Source: Pantoea sp. Cy-639 (lineage in GTDB: Bacteria > Pseudomonadota > Gammaproteobacteria > Pseudomonadales > Pseudomonadaceae). Taken from it: 64,000 bases of DNA. The position numbers and the translations under genes are program-made. The notes below the pieces were generated by a model. It saw nothing but the letters and a program-made list of their open reading frames with translations, made no database searches and was not told the DNA's origin. The DNA lies in assembly GCF_011752525.1 (NCBI RefSeq), contig NZ_VWXI01000012.1, forward strand, positions 124,001 through 188,000, written 5' to 3'. Below are positions 8,659 through 18,869 of this stretch, piece after piece (positions within the stretch are counted from its first letter, which is position 1; each line of letters starts with the position of its first letter).

Positions 8659-10194
8659 ATGCGCTCTCTTACCCTCCACCTGAAAGTCCTGATCACCGTC
8701 CTGGTGTTGCTGGGCGTCGCGGTCACGGCCTACCAGATCTTCTTCCTCGGCATCCCGGTGACCGAGGACGAGACCGACGACCTGTGGAACATCGACGCCA
8801 AGGTCGAGTTCGTCGCCAGCACCAAGGACCCGGTCAAGGTGCAGATGTTCGTGCCGCCGCTGAACCGCGACTATGTCAGCCTCAACGAGAGCTTCATCTC
8901 CAACAACTACGGGGTCAGCGTCAACCGTGCCGACGGCAACCGCAAGGTGACCTGGTCGGCGCGCCGCGCCAGCGGCAACCAGACGCTGTACTACCGCCTG
9001 GTGCTGACCAAGCGCTACAGCACCGAGAAGACCAAGATCAAGGGCCCGACCTTCCGTGACAGCCTGGCCGTCGAAGGTCCGGAGAAGATCGCCGCCGAGG
9101 CCCTGATGGCACCGATCCGCCAGCACTCGGCCGACGTCGAGACCTTCGTCAGCGAGACCATCAAGCGGGTCAACAACCTCAACGACGACAACGTCAAGCT
9201 GCTGCTGGCCGGCGACACCTCGCCGCAGAAGAAGGCCCAGGTCATCGACCTGTTGCTGTCCATCGCCCACGTGCCGCTGGAGAAGGTGCACACCATCCGC
9301 CTGGTGGCCGACACCCCGCAGACCCCGGAACTGTGGCTGCGCAGCTTCAATGGCAACGACTGGCTGTACTTCAACCCGGACACCGGCGAACAGGGCCTGC
9401 CCAGCGACCGCCTGCTGTGGTGGACCGGTGACGACAACCTGATCACCGTCGATGGCGGCAAGAAGGCCAACGTCACCTTCAGCATGAACAACAGCGAGAT
9501 GAACGCCATCCGCCTGGCCAAGCTGACCGACGAGAACACCGACGCCGACTTCCTCGAGTACTCGCTGTACGGCCTGCCGCTGCAGACCCAGCAGACCTTC
9601 ATGATCATGGTGATGATCCCGATCGGCGTGCTGGTGATCCTGGTGCTGCGCAACCTGATCGGCATCCAGACCCTGGGCACTTTCACCCCGGTACTGATCG
9701 CCCTGGCCTTCCGCGAGACGCAACTGGGCTTCGGCATCATCCTGTTCACCGTGATCACGGCCCTGGGCCTGTCGCTGCGCTCGTACCTCGAACACCTCAA
9801 GCTGCAGATGCTGCCGCGCCTGTCGGTGGTGCTGACCTTCGTCGTGGTGCTGATCGCCGCGATCAGCCTGTTCAGCCACAAGCTGGGGCTGGAGCGTGGG
9901 TTGTCGGTGGCACTGTTCCCGATGGTGATCCTGACCATGACCATCGAACGCCTGTCGATCACCTGGGAAGAGCGCGGCGGCGGCCACGCCATGAAAGTGG
10001 CCATCGGCACCCTGTTCGCCGCGTCCGTCGCGCATCTGCTGATGACCGTGCCGGAGCTGACCTACTTCGTCTTCACCTTCCCGGCAGTGCTGCTGATCCT
10101 GGTGGGCTTCATGCTGGCGATGGGTCGCTACCGCGGCTACCGCCTGACCGAGCTCGTGCGCTTCAAGGCCTTCCTGAAGAAGGGCGACGCCTGA
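8659..10194 (+). CDS. Inactive transglutaminase-fold / seven-transmembrane protein
   Basis: A 511-residue inner-membrane protein. One membrane segment near residues 7-29 precedes a large extracytoplasmic domain (about 30-300), followed by about seven hydrophobic helices (for example MIMVMIPIGVLVILVL and VVLTFVVVLIAAISLF). The extracytoplasmic domain resembles a transglutaminase fold, but I see no Cys-His-Asp triad, matching the family called inactive transglutaminase. It is linked to the upstream protease gene and overlaps the next gene's start (TGATG). It may act as the membrane scaffold or sensor of the trio; the role is inferred. Confidence 0.83.
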   Translation: MRSLTLHLKVLITVLVLLGVAVTAYQIFFLGIPVTEDETDDLWNIDAKVEFVASTKDPVKVQMFVPPLNRDYVSLNESFISNNYGVSVNRADGNRKVTWSARRASGNQTLYYRLVLTKRYSTEKTKIKGPTFRDSLAVEGPEKIAAEALMAPIRQHSADVETFVSETIKRVNNLNDDNVKLLLAGDTSPQKKAQVIDLLLSIAHVPLEKVHTIRLVADTPQTPELWLRSFNGNDWLYFNPDTGEQGLPSDRLLWWTGDDNLITVDGGKKANVTFSMNNSEMNAIRLAKLTDENTDADFLEYSLYGLPLQTQQTFMIMVMIPIGVLVILVLRNLIGIQTLGTFTPVLIALAFRETQLGFGIILFTVITALGLSLRSYLEHLKLQMLPRLSVVLTFVVVLIAAISLFSHKLGLERGLSVALFPMVILTMTIERLSITWEERGGGHAMKVAIGTLFAASVAHLLMTVPELTYFVFTFPAVLLILVGFMLAMGRYRGYRLTELVRFKAFLKKGDA

Positions 10195-11174
10195 TGTTCG
10201 GCCTGATCAAGACCTGGAAGGCCCTGGAAGCCCGGGGCATCATGGGTATCAACCGGCGCAACGCGGACTATGTCCTGAAGTACAACAAGCGCCACCTGTA
10301 CCCGATCGTCGACGACAAGATCATCACCAAGGAGCGCGCTCTGGCCGCCGGCATTCACGTGCCGGAGATGTACGGCATCATCGAGACCGAGAAGCAGATC
10401 GAGAAGCTCGACCAGATCATCGGCGAGCGCAACGACTTCGTCATCAAGCCGGCCCAGGGCGCCGGCGGTGACGGCATCCTGGTCATCGCCGACCGCTTCG
10501 AGGACCGTTACCGCACGGTGTCGGGCAAGATCATCAGCCATGAGGAGATCGAGCATCAGATCTCCAGCATCCTCACCGGCCTGTACTCGCTCGGTGGGCA
10601 CCGCGACCGCGCCCTGATCGAATACCGGGTGACCCCGGACCAGATCTTCAAGAGCATCAGCTACGAGGGCGTGCCGGACATCCGCATCATCGTGCTGATG
10701 GGCTACCCGGTGATGGCCATGCTGCGCCTGCCGACCCGCCAGTCCGGCGGCAAGGCCAACCTGCACCAGGGCGCCATCGGCGTGGGCGTGGACCTGGCCA
10801 CCGGCGTCACCTTGCGCGGCACCTGGCTGAACAAGATCATCAGCAAGCACCCGGACACCACCAACGCGGTGGACGGTGTGCAGTTGCCGAACTGGGACGG
10901 CTTCATGAAGCTCGCCGCCAGCTGCTACGAACTGTGCGGCCTGGGCTACATCGGCGTGGACATGGTCCTGGACCAGGACAAGGGCCCGTTGATCCTCGAG
11001 CTCAACGCCCGCCCCGGTCTGAATATCCAGATCGCCAACGACTGTGGCCTGACCCAGCGCACCCATGCCATCGAGGCGCATCTGGAGGCATTGGCCAAGG
11101 ATGGCCGCAGCGAGGACGCCGACCAGCGGGTGAAGGTGTCCCAGGGCCTGTTCGGCCACGTCCAGCCACTGTGA
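10194..11174 (+). CDS. Alpha-L-glutamate ligase-like protein (ATP-grasp, RimK-related)
   Basis: A 326-residue cytosolic protein of the ATP-grasp fold related to RimK, which adds glutamates to peptide ends. The nucleotide-binding segment NDFVIKPAQGAGGDGILVI and the Mg-binding segment LILELNARPGLN are intact, so it is probably catalytically active. Its ATG overlaps the stop of the upstream membrane-protein gene, so they are translationally coupled. With the upstream periplasmic protease it forms a conserved three-gene set whose acceptor substrate is not known. A peptide-tailing reaction is inferred from the fold. Confidence 0.85.
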   Translation: MFGLIKTWKALEARGIMGINRRNADYVLKYNKRHLYPIVDDKIITKERALAAGIHVPEMYGIIETEKQIEKLDQIIGERNDFVIKPAQGAGGDGILVIADRFEDRYRTVSGKIISHEEIEHQISSILTGLYSLGGHRDRALIEYRVTPDQIFKSISYEGVPDIRIIVLMGYPVMAMLRLPTRQSGGKANLHQGAIGVGVDLATGVTLRGTWLNKIISKHPDTTNAVDGVQLPNWDGFMKLAASCYELCGLGYIGVDMVLDQDKGPLILELNARPGLNIQIANDCGLTQRTHAIEAHLEALAKDGRSEDADQRVKVSQGLFGHVQPL

Positions 11175-11191
11175 CCCGATGACCTGCACCG

Positions 11192-11226
11192 CCTTGCAGG
11201 AGCGGCCTTGTGCCGTGCCTGCAAGG
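11192..11226. repeat. REP-like inverted repeat upstream of pabB
   Basis: Perfect 9-bp arms (CCTTGCAGG and CCTGCAAGG) enclose GAGCGGCCTTGTGCC, a core also seen near 925 and 38802. It lies 17 bp after the ATP-grasp gene and may protect or end that transcript. Confidence 0.55.
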
Positions 11227-11342
11227 GCCTGTTCAAGCCTGGACGACCCTGGCCAGACATGCAGATGTCGCGCTCAGCGCTAGGCGCATTTCCCACACGG
11301 GTCTACAATCGCCTCCCTCGCTTTTCATCGCCGTCCATTCTG

Positions 11343-12686
11343 ATGCCGACCTGTACCCTCCACCCCCTGCCCTACCAGCCCGACCCTGCCTTCTATTTCG
11401 CCCGCCTGCGCACGGCGCCCGGGGCGATCCTGCTCGACAGCGCCCGGCCGAGCGCCGCGCGTGGACGCTTCGACCTGCTCAGCGCCTGGCCGTTGCAGCA
11501 GTTGCAGGCGCAACCTGGCGAAGCGGGTAACGCCTATTTGCAGCGCCTGCGCCAGGCCCTGGCCGAACTGGGCAGCGCACAACTACCCGGCGAAGCCGAA
11601 CTTCCCTTCGCGGGTGGTCTGATCGGCTATCTGAGCTACGACTTCGGACGCCGCCTGGAACACCTGCCAGCGCTGGCCGTCGATGACCTCGGCCTGCCCG
11701 ATGCGCGTCTCGGGCTGTATGCCTGGGCGCTGGTGTCCGACCACCAGCTGCGCACCAGCCAACTGGTGTTCCACCCCAGCCTGGCCGACACCGAGCGACA
11801 GCGGCTGGTCCAGCTGTTCGAAGCCGAAACCGCTGCCGAGCCCGCTGATTTCAGGCTATTGGCGCCGATGAGCGGCGACCTGTCCGCGGCCCAATACCAT
11901 GCGGCATTCGACCAGGTACAACGCTACATCCAGGCCGGCGACTGCTACCAGATCAACCTCACCCAGCGTTTTCGTGCCCCCTGCGCGGGTGATCCGTGGC
12001 GCGCCTACCAGGCCCTGCGTGCCGCCTGCCCGACACCGTTCTCCGGCTTCCAGCAACTGGACGAAGACACGGCGCTGCTGAGCTTCTCCCCCGAGCGCTT
12101 CATCCGCGTCAGCCAGGGCAAAGTCGAGACCCGCCCGATCAAGGGCACCCGCCCCCGCGCCGACGACCCGGGCGAAGATGCGCGCAACGCTGCCGAACTG
12201 CAGGCCAGCGCCAAGGACCGCTCGGAAAACCTGATGATCGTTGACCTGCTGCGCAACGACATCGGCCGCACCTGCGAGATCGGCTCGGTGAAGGTACCGG
12301 AGCTGTTCAGCCTGGAAAGCTACCCCAATGTCCATCACCTGGTCAGCAGCGTGACCGGGCGCCTGGCTGCCGGGCGCGACGCCCTGGATCTGATCGGCGG
12401 CAGTTTCCCTGGCGGGTCGATCACCGGCGCGCCGAAGATCCGCGCCATGCAGATCATCGACGCGCTCGAGCCCACGCGCCGTGCACTGTACTGCGGCTCG
12501 CTGCTGTACCTGGATGTACGCGGCGAGATGGACAGTTCCATCGCCATCCGCAGCCTGCTGGTAAAGAACGGCCAGGTCAGTTGCTGGGGCGGCGGCGCGG
12601 TGGTGGCCGACTCCGACTGGCAGGCCGAATACGAAGAATCGATCGCCAAGGTGCGCGTGCTGCTGCAAACACTGCAAAGCCTTTGA
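11343..12686 (+). CDS. pabB: Aminodeoxychorismate synthase component I
   Basis: Makes 4-amino-4-deoxychorismate from chorismate and ammonia for folate (PABA) synthesis, with the glutaminase PabA encoded elsewhere. The protein is 447 residues of the chorismate-binding family: [27 protein letters not shown] and [19 protein letters not shown] are the conserved active-site stretches. I start at 11343 ([12 protein letters not shown]), since the 45 upstream in-frame codons cover REP-like DNA. A strong terminator follows the gene, so it is probably monocistronic. Confidence 0.95.
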   Translation: MPTCTLHPLPYQPDPAFYFARLRTAPGAILLDSARPSAARGRFDLLSAWPLQQLQAQPGEAGNAYLQRLRQALAELGSAQLPGEAELPFAGGLIGYLSYDFGRRLEHLPALAVDDLGLPDARLGLYAWALVSDHQLRTSQLVFHPSLADTERQRLVQLFEAETAAEPADFRLLAPMSGDLSAAQYHAAFDQVQRYIQAGDCYQINLTQRFRAPCAGDPWRAYQALRAACPTPFSGFQQLDEDTALLSFSPERFIRVSQGKVETRPIKGTRPRADDPGEDARNAAELQASAKDRSENLMIVDLLRNDIGRTCEIGSVKVPELFSLESYPNVHHLVSSVTGRLAAGRDALDLIGGSFPGGSITGAPKIRAMQIIDALEPTRRALYCGSLLYLDVRGEMDSSIAIRSLLVKNGQVSCWGGGAVVADSDWQAEYEESIAKVRVLLQTLQSL

Positions 12687-12692
12687 CCAGTC

Positions 12693-12724
12693 GCGGGGCG
12701 ACGCCGTCCGCCCCGCCATTTTTT
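12693..12724 (+). terminator. Rho-independent terminator of pabB
   Basis: An 8-bp GC stem (GCGGGGCG/CGCCCCGC) with an 8-base loop is followed by CA and six Ts, right after the pabB stop. It separates pabB from cysH. Confidence 0.85.
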
Positions 12725-12780
12725 GTTACCATCCGCTCACTACGAGCGCGCAGCGCCACCCACCCGATGGAAACCGCCTG

Positions 12781-13515
12781 ATGAGCCAACCCTTCGACGT
12801 CGCCGCCCTGGCCGCGACCTACGCCAGCAAGTCCCCGCAGGAGATTCTCAAGCTCGCCTTCGAACACTTCGGCGACGACCTGTGGATCTCGTTCAGCGGC
12901 GCCGAGGACGTGGTGCTGGTGGACATGGCCTGGAAGCTGAACAAGCAGGTCAAGGTGTTCAGTCTCGACACCGGGCGCCTGCACCCGGAAACCTATCGTT
13001 TCATCGACCAGGTGCGTGAGCAGTACGACCTGCCGATCGAGATCCTCAGCCCGGACCGCGACAAGCTCGACCCGTTCGTCAAGGAAAAGGGCCTGTTCAG
13101 CTTTTACAAGGACGGCCACGGCGAGTGCTGCGGCATCCGCAAGATCGAGCCGCTGCGCCGCAAGCTGGCCACCGTGAGCGCCTGGGCCACCGGCCAGCGT
13201 CGCGACCAGAGCCCCGGTACCCGCAGCCAGGTAGCGGCACTGGAGATCGACAGCGCCTTCTCCACCCCCGAACGCACGCTGTACAAGTTCAACCCTCTGG
13301 CACAGATGACCAGCGAGGAAGTCTGGGGCTATATCCGCATGCTCGAGCTGCCGTACAACAGCCTGCACGAGCGCGGCTTCATCAGCATCGGCTGCGAGCC
13401 CTGCACCCGTCCGGTACTGCCGAACCAGCACGAGCGTGAAGGTCGCTGGTGGTGGGAAGAGTCGACGCAGAAGGAATGCGGGTTGCACGCCGGCAACCTG
13501 ATCAGCAAGGCCTGA
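12781..13515 (+). CDS. cysH: Adenylylsulfate (APS) reductase, thioredoxin-dependent
   Basis: Reduces adenylylsulfate to sulfite in assimilatory sulfate reduction. The 244-residue protein has the PP-loop N-terminus ([17 protein letters not shown]), the paired cysteines in GECCGIRK and GCEPCTRP that ligate a 4Fe-4S cluster, and the C-terminal nucleophile in KECGLHAG. The Cys-Cys plus Cys-x-x-Cys set marks it as an APS rather than a PAPS reductase, as is usual in Pseudomonas. It converges on cysB across a shared terminator; CysB is the expected activator of this gene. Confidence 0.96.
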   Translation: MSQPFDVAALAATYASKSPQEILKLAFEHFGDDLWISFSGAEDVVLVDMAWKLNKQVKVFSLDTGRLHPETYRFIDQVREQYDLPIEILSPDRDKLDPFVKEKGLFSFYKDGHGECCGIRKIEPLRRKLATVSAWATGQRRDQSPGTRSQVAALEIDSAFSTPERTLYKFNPLAQMTSEEVWGYIRMLELPYNSLHERGFISIGCEPCTRPVLPNQHEREGRWWWEESTQKECGLHAGNLISKA

Positions 13516-13524
13516 AAAACAGTC

Positions 13525-13562
13525 AAAAAAAAGAGCAGGCCACGTATGGACTGCTCTTTTTT
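13525..13562. terminator. Bidirectional terminator between cysH and cysB
   Basis: GAGCAG/CTGCTC stem with a 12-base loop, flanked by eight As on the left and six Ts on the right, so it works for both converging genes. Confidence 0.88.
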
Positions 13563-13580
13563 CGTAGCTTGCCGCCGCTT

Positions 13581-14564
<984 letters not shown>

Positions 14565-14681
14565 TCAAAGGCGGTAGGACACCGGCGCGCCGGCAGCGAC
14601 GATTTATAACTATATTAGTGGCTCGAGAAATAAATCTAGAACTATTTTGTTACGATCGCCGGAATTCTCCTACCTTGTAAC

Positions 14682-15179
14682 TCAACCTTTCCTACGCCCC
14701 ACATGCTGCGCCAACGGCACCATGTAGACCGGCACCGACGACAACTGCAGCAACCGCACCGCCGTGCGCCCGAGCGGCACATCCACCCCCGCACCCGCGC
14801 TATGGCTGCCGAAGATCAGCAGGTCGACCGCCAGGCGCTGCGCCTGCTCCAGGATGACCTGGGCCGGGTCGCCCTGACGTACCCGCACCGCACGGATCAA
14901 CGCCAGGTCGGCGGCTTCGCCGAGTTCGTCGCGAAAGCTCTCCAGCACCCGCTGCTCGATATTGGCCATCACCGTATTGACGCCCTCGCTGTGCAGTTCG
15001 TCGAGGGTCTGTTCGTCGAGGTAGCTCTGCAACAGCGATTCGGCGAACTGCCCCATGGGCTCGACCGCGTGGATGACGTACAGCTCTGCATTGAAGGTGC
15101 GCGCCAAGGCCAGGGCGTGCTGCATGACATAAGGCGCGTAGACACCGAGGTCGGTGGCGTACAGCATGGAACGGATCAT
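14682..15179 (-). CDS. Universal stress protein (UspA family)
   Basis: A 165-residue single-domain universal stress protein. The N-terminal MIRSMLYATDLGVYAPYV and the C-terminal nucleotide loop GSHSAGAGVDVPLGRTAVRL (Gly-x2-Gly-x-Gly-Ser/Thr type) show an ATP-binding Usp fold. I start at ATG 15179, which has a strong GAGGAGG site; the longer reading to 15212 starts inside the leader. It stands alone between cysB and the ketopantoate-reductase-like gene. The specific stress role cannot be read from sequence. Confidence 0.9.
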   Translation of the reverse strand: MIRSMLYATDLGVYAPYVMQHALALARTFNAELYVIHAVEPMGQFAESLLQSYLDEQTLDELHSEGVNTVMANIEQRVLESFRDELGEAADLALIRAVRVRQGDPAQVILEQAQRLAVDLLIFGSHSAGAGVDVPLGRTAVRLLQLSSVPVYMVPLAQHVGRRKG

Positions 15180-15283
15180 TCGACCTCCTCGACTGCCGCT
15201 TCGGCAGAGCAAGGTTCAGCTTAGCAGCGCCACCGTTGCCCGCCTTGCCGTCCGGCGCACGGGCGACGCGGGCTACAGCCTGT

Positions 15284-16231
15284 TCAGTGGCGCAGGTTGC
15301 GTCGCTCGATAAAGGCCAGGGAGCGGTACAGGGCCTCCATCCGCGGCAGCTCGCAACCTGCCGCCCGAGCCCTTCCCAGCGGCTCGGCATAGATAGCCTG
15401 CAACTCCAGGGGCCGTTGCTGGAGATGATCGTGATACATGCTTGGCCAGTAGTCCGGCATCTGTTCGGTGATACGCAACAGGTGTCCGGCGTAACCATCA
15501 GGCAATACATACCCACACGCGCGAGCCCCCTCGACGACCTCGTCCATCAGCGCCTGGATCAGCGCACGGCTGTCGGGATCGCTCATCAACGCGGCGGTAC
15601 TGGCCTGCAGCAAGACGGACAAACCGTTGTAGGGCACGTTCCAGACCAGCTTCTGCCAGCGGGCCTGGCTGAGCTCCGCCATGCCCTGGGCGTCGATGCC
15701 CGCCGCCCTGAACAGCGCGGCCCCCGCCTCCACCAGTGCCGCGCTGTCCTGCAGCGCCGGGCCGCTGTGGTAACCGAGGTTGACCGCCCCCAAGGCCTGG
15801 TGGCGAATCACGCCTGGGCGTTCGCGATTGACACAGATGAAGCACAGACCACCGAGCAGGTGCATGTCCGTCCGCAAGGCAGGACGCAACTGCTCCTCCA
15901 CCCCCAGGCCGTTCTGCAACAACACGACCTTGGCGTCAGCGGCGGCCGCCTGCACGATCAGAGGCGCCAGCTCGGCGTTGCCAATGGCCTTGGCACCGAC
16001 CAGCAACCAGTCGCAAGGCGGCATGTCCGAGGCCGTCGCATAGGCCTGCACCCTCATCCGCAGCGGACCGTGCACCACGCTGTCCAGCGCCAGCCCTTGC
16101 TCACGCACCACCTCATACTCGCTGCGCAGCAGGAAATGCACATCGAAACCTGCCCGAGCCAGCATCAGCCCATAAAAGCCACCGATGGCGCCGCTGCCGA
16201 CGATGCCGATACGCGTGTCACGCGGTTCCAT
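15284..16231 (-). CDS. Putative 2-dehydropantoate 2-reductase (ApbA/PanE family)
   Basis: A 315-residue NADPH-dependent oxidoreductase of the ketopantoate reductase family. The N-terminal Rossmann motif is IGIVGSGAIGGFYG and the substrate-domain segment ARWQKLVWNVPYNGLSVLL contains the family's conserved Lys and Asn. A true panE would make pantoate for pantothenate, but Pseudomonas genomes carry several paralogues, so the substrate is uncertain. It is divergent from the PilZ-like gene across about 118 bp. Confidence is high in the family, moderate in the function. Confidence 0.85.
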   Translation of the reverse strand: MEPRDTRIGIVGSGAIGGFYGLMLARAGFDVHFLLRSEYEVVREQGLALDSVVHGPLRMRVQAYATASDMPPCDWLLVGAKAIGNAELAPLIVQAAAADAKVVLLQNGLGVEEQLRPALRTDMHLLGGLCFICVNRERPGVIRHQALGAVNLGYHSGPALQDSAALVEAGAALFRAAGIDAQGMAELSQARWQKLVWNVPYNGLSVLLQASTAALMSDPDSRALIQALMDEVVEGARACGYVLPDGYAGHLLRITEQMPDYWPSMYHDHLQQRPLELQAIYAEPLGRARAAGCELPRMEALYRSLAFIERRNLRH

Positions 16232-16349
16232 GCCGTACTCCTGATCGTGATTTGTTTTTATTCGTCCGTTTTTACACGCAAATCAGCCGGTTTTCGATCC
16301 CTCGCTATACTGGGGCTATCAAGGTCAAAAAAACGACACGGAGTCGCGC

Positions 16350-16784
16350 ATGTGCCGATACCTGCCTCACCCTGATGGCATTCCAATCGAACTGACCTTG
16401 CGCACCTCATCCTGCCTGTTCCGCCGCCACCTGCACACCCTCGGCCTGGGCGGCATCGCCTGCAACCAGCCACGCGCCTATCGCCGCGGCACCGCAGTGG
16501 ACGTGCTGATTCCATCGCTCGGGCTCGATGCCCGCTACCCCGGCTATATTGCCTGGTGCCAACGACTGGACATGGGCTATCGGGTAGGCGTGGCCTTCAC
16601 CGACAGCCAGGCCCTGTTCGGTGCACGCATGGGCGAGCAGGTCTGCCAGATCCACCAGTACTGCCAGCAGCAGTTGCTTGACGACCCCACCGCCGCCGAC
16701 ACCCAACGCCTGGCCGCGCAGTGGGTGAGCCTGCACGCCGAGGCCTTCTCCGAGGCCAGCCTGCGCACCAGTCGCCAGCCCTGA
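16350..16784 (+). CDS. PilZ-like domain protein with degenerate c-di-GMP motifs
   Basis: A 144-residue soluble protein whose layout matches short Pseudomonas PilZ proteins: an IPIEL strand near the start, a GLGGIAC turn, RRGTAVDVLIPSLG, then RYPGYIAWCQ and GYRVGVAFTD, and a C-terminal helix (GEQVCQIHQYCQQQ). The c-di-GMP binding motifs are damaged: the RxxxR start reads MCRYLPHP, and the D/N-x-S-x-x-G turn reads TLGLGG. It may therefore be a non-binding PilZ protein. Start ATG 16350 has GGAG seven bases upstream. Function unknown. Confidence 0.7.
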   Translation: MCRYLPHPDGIPIELTLRTSSCLFRRHLHTLGLGGIACNQPRAYRRGTAVDVLIPSLGLDARYPGYIAWCQRLDMGYRVGVAFTDSQALFGARMGEQVCQIHQYCQQQLLDDPTAADTQRLAAQWVSLHAEAFSEASLRTSRQP

Positions 16785-16944
16785 GCACCGACAACGCCGG
16801 TAAAAACCCCGTCGGCGCGGGGTCAGCCCATTGTCGCGCCACCGCTAACGCGCTAAGGTTCGGCCTCCCCGCTGCGAACATTTCTGCTGCTGGGCCGCAC
16901 GGGGATCGCTGGCGGCCGGCACCCGTGACCTGACGAGTAACACG

Positions 16945-18021
16945 ATGGCTGATTTACCGATCGATGACCTTAACGTTGCCTCCAACGAGACCTTGATCAC
17001 CCCCGATCAGCTCAAGAAGGAAATTCCCCTCAGCGCCAAGGCCCTGCAGACCGTGACTGCCGGCCGCGAAGTCGTGCGCAATATCCTCGACGGCAAGGAC
17101 CATCGCCTGTTCGTCGTGGTCGGCCCATGCTCGATCCACGATATCAAGGCCGCCCACGAGTACGCCGAACGCCTGAAGGTACTTGCCGAAGAAGTCTCCG
17201 ACACCCTGTACCTGGTCATGCGCGTGTACTTCGAGAAGCCGCGTACCACCGTGGGCTGGAAAGGCCTGATCAACGACCCGTACCTGGACGACTCGTTCAA
17301 GATCCAGGACGGCCTGCACATCGGCCGCCAACTGCTGCTGGACCTGGCCGAGAAAGGCCTGCCGACAGCCACCGAGGCCCTCGACCCAATCTCTCCGCAG
17401 TACCTGCAGGACCTGATCAGTTGGTCGGCCATCGGCGCCCGCACCACCGAGTCGCAGACCCACCGCGAGATGGCCTCGGGCCTCTCTTCGGCCGTCGGCT
17501 TCAAGAATGGCACCGACGGCGGCCTGACCGTGGCGATCAACGCCTTGCAGTCGGTGTCCAAGCCGCACCGCTTCCTGGGCATCAACCAGGAAGGCGGTGT
17601 GTCGATCGTCACCACCAAGGGCAACGCCTACGGCCACGTGGTCCTGCGCGGCGGCAACGGCAAGCCCAACTATGATTCGGTCAGCGTCGCCCTGTGCGAG
17701 CAGGATCTGGCCAAGGCCAAGATCAAGGCCAACATCATGGTCGACTGCAGCCACGCCAACTCCAACAAGGACCCGGCCCTGCAGCCGCTGGTCATGGAAA
17801 ACGTCGCCAACCAGATCCTCGAAGGCAACCAGTCGATCATCGGCCTGATGGTCGAGAGCCACCTGAACTGGGGCTGCCAGGCCATTCCGAAGAACCTGGA
17901 CGAACTGCAATACGGCGTTTCGGTGACCGACGCCTGCATCGACTGGAGCGCCACCGAGAAAGCCCTGCGCAGCATGCACGCCAAGCTCAAGGATGTGCTG
18001 CCCAAGCGCCAGCGCAGCTGA
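16945..18021 (+). CDS. aroF: 3-deoxy-7-phosphoheptulonate (DAHP) synthase, class I
   Basis: First step of the shikimate pathway: condenses phosphoenolpyruvate and erythrose-4-phosphate to DAHP. The 358-residue protein has the class I signatures VVGPCSIHD, KPRTTVGWKGLINDP, GFKNGTDGG, LRGG near residue 235 and the metal-site histidine in VDCSHAN. These enzymes are feedback-regulated isozymes (Tyr, Phe or Trp); the sequence does not let me decide which, so the symbol is provisional. It stands alone, ended by a strong bidirectional terminator. Confidence 0.93.
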   Translation: MADLPIDDLNVASNETLITPDQLKKEIPLSAKALQTVTAGREVVRNILDGKDHRLFVVVGPCSIHDIKAAHEYAERLKVLAEEVSDTLYLVMRVYFEKPRTTVGWKGLINDPYLDDSFKIQDGLHIGRQLLLDLAEKGLPTATEALDPISPQYLQDLISWSAIGARTTESQTHREMASGLSSAVGFKNGTDGGLTVAINALQSVSKPHRFLGINQEGGVSIVTTKGNAYGHVVLRGGNGKPNYDSVSVALCEQDLAKAKIKANIMVDCSHANSNKDPALQPLVMENVANQILEGNQSIIGLMVESHLNWGCQAIPKNLDELQYGVSVTDACIDWSATEKALRSMHAKLKDVLPKRQRS

Positions 18022-18034
18022 CGCACAGGCAAAC

Positions 18035-18063
18035 GAAAACGCCGGGCAATGCCCGGCGTTTTC
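18035..18063. terminator. Bidirectional terminator of the DAHP synthase gene
   Basis: A perfect 13-bp stem GAAAACGCCGGGC/GCCCGGCGTTTTC with a 3-base loop lies between two converging genes; the terminal A and T tracts suit both directions. Confidence 0.88.
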
Positions 18064-18085
18064 ATGTGTGCGTGATGTTCGCGTG

Positions 18086-18367
18086 TCAGGCCTTACTGGA
18101 GAGCCGCTGTTGACGCTCCATGTAACGCTCGACGTAGGAACACGATGGAATCACGGTATAGCCCATCTGCTCGGCGTAAGCCAACGCCTGCTCGGTCAAC
18201 GCCGCAGCGATACCACGCCCACGCAAGGCGTTGGGCACGAAGGTGCGGTAGATGTCCAGCGTCTGCTTGCCCAGGTCCATGTACGTCAGGTAGGCCCGGT
18301 GACCGTCCACGGTGGTCTCGAACTGATGACCGGCCTGGTCATGGTGGATGGTCGGCGTCTCGCTCAT
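18086..18367 (-). CDS. Small GNAT-family N-acetyltransferase (YjdJ/NATD1-like)
   Basis: A 93-residue protein of the short acetyltransferase type. It has an N-terminal beta region (FETTVDGHRAYLTYMD) and the acetyl-CoA loop and helix in TFVPNALRGRGIAAALTEQAL, then PSCSYVERYMERQ. The ATG at 18367 has a GAGGAG site; longer upstream readings run through non-coding sequence. Members of this group are small, cytosolic and mostly without a known substrate. It converges on the DAHP synthase gene. Confidence 0.85.
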   Translation of the reverse strand: MSETPTIHHDQAGHQFETTVDGHRAYLTYMDLGKQTLDIYRTFVPNALRGRGIAAALTEQALAYAEQMGYTVIPSCSYVERYMERQQRLSSKA

Positions 18368-18869
18368 CGTAACTCCTCGCAGGTCTTGTCGGCAGACCCT
18401 TACCTTACCGATGTGGTTGTTCCGGCGCAGGCCCTGCACGCCACCACTCGCCCGTTGGACAGCGGCAGCGGCGCAATCGTTCGGTTGTGCCGGGCACCTA
18501 CAGAATAGTAGGCGGCGCGAGCGCAATTGCTCAAGCGGCCAGGATGAAAATCCCGTCAGACATCCTCCACCCTGTCCAGGCGACGCTACTAGCATACCGG
18601 GTGCTCTTTGGACTAAGACGCCAGGCGACCGTTAAAGTCACCGTTAGTTCAACAAAAAAGTTGCGCCAGTACAGTAGCTTGCGCACACCGCGCGGCTTTT
18701 TCACACTTTCTTTACAAAACCTGTCGCCCGCGCGAGCCAGCAACATTTTTTTTGCAGTTCTTGCGCTCTGTCAGTTTACTTACTACAAGTAATGGGTACT
18801 ATGTACGCCGGCCAGTTTCTCTTTTCCGAGAGATGGCTATTTAATAGAAAGTCCTTGAAGGGGAACACG
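18368..18869. other. 502-bp intergenic region upstream of oprI and the GNAT gene
   Basis: No convincing gene is seen. The left part should hold the promoter of the GNAT gene. The right 250 bp is clearly AT-richer than the surroundings, with several T and A runs (for example near 18747-18753), which is typical upstream of the very strongly expressed oprI gene and suggests an UP-element-like promoter region. An inverted sequence GAGCGCAATTGCTC at 18520-18533 may be a protein site. Confidence 0.6.
18761..18789 (+). promoter_or_regulatory. Candidate sigma-70 promoter of oprI
   Basis: TTGCGC and TACAAG are separated by exactly 17 bases, 80 bp before the oprI start codon. The -35 match is weak (TTG only), so this is tentative; the AT-rich upstream DNA would compensate. 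Confidence 0.35.
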
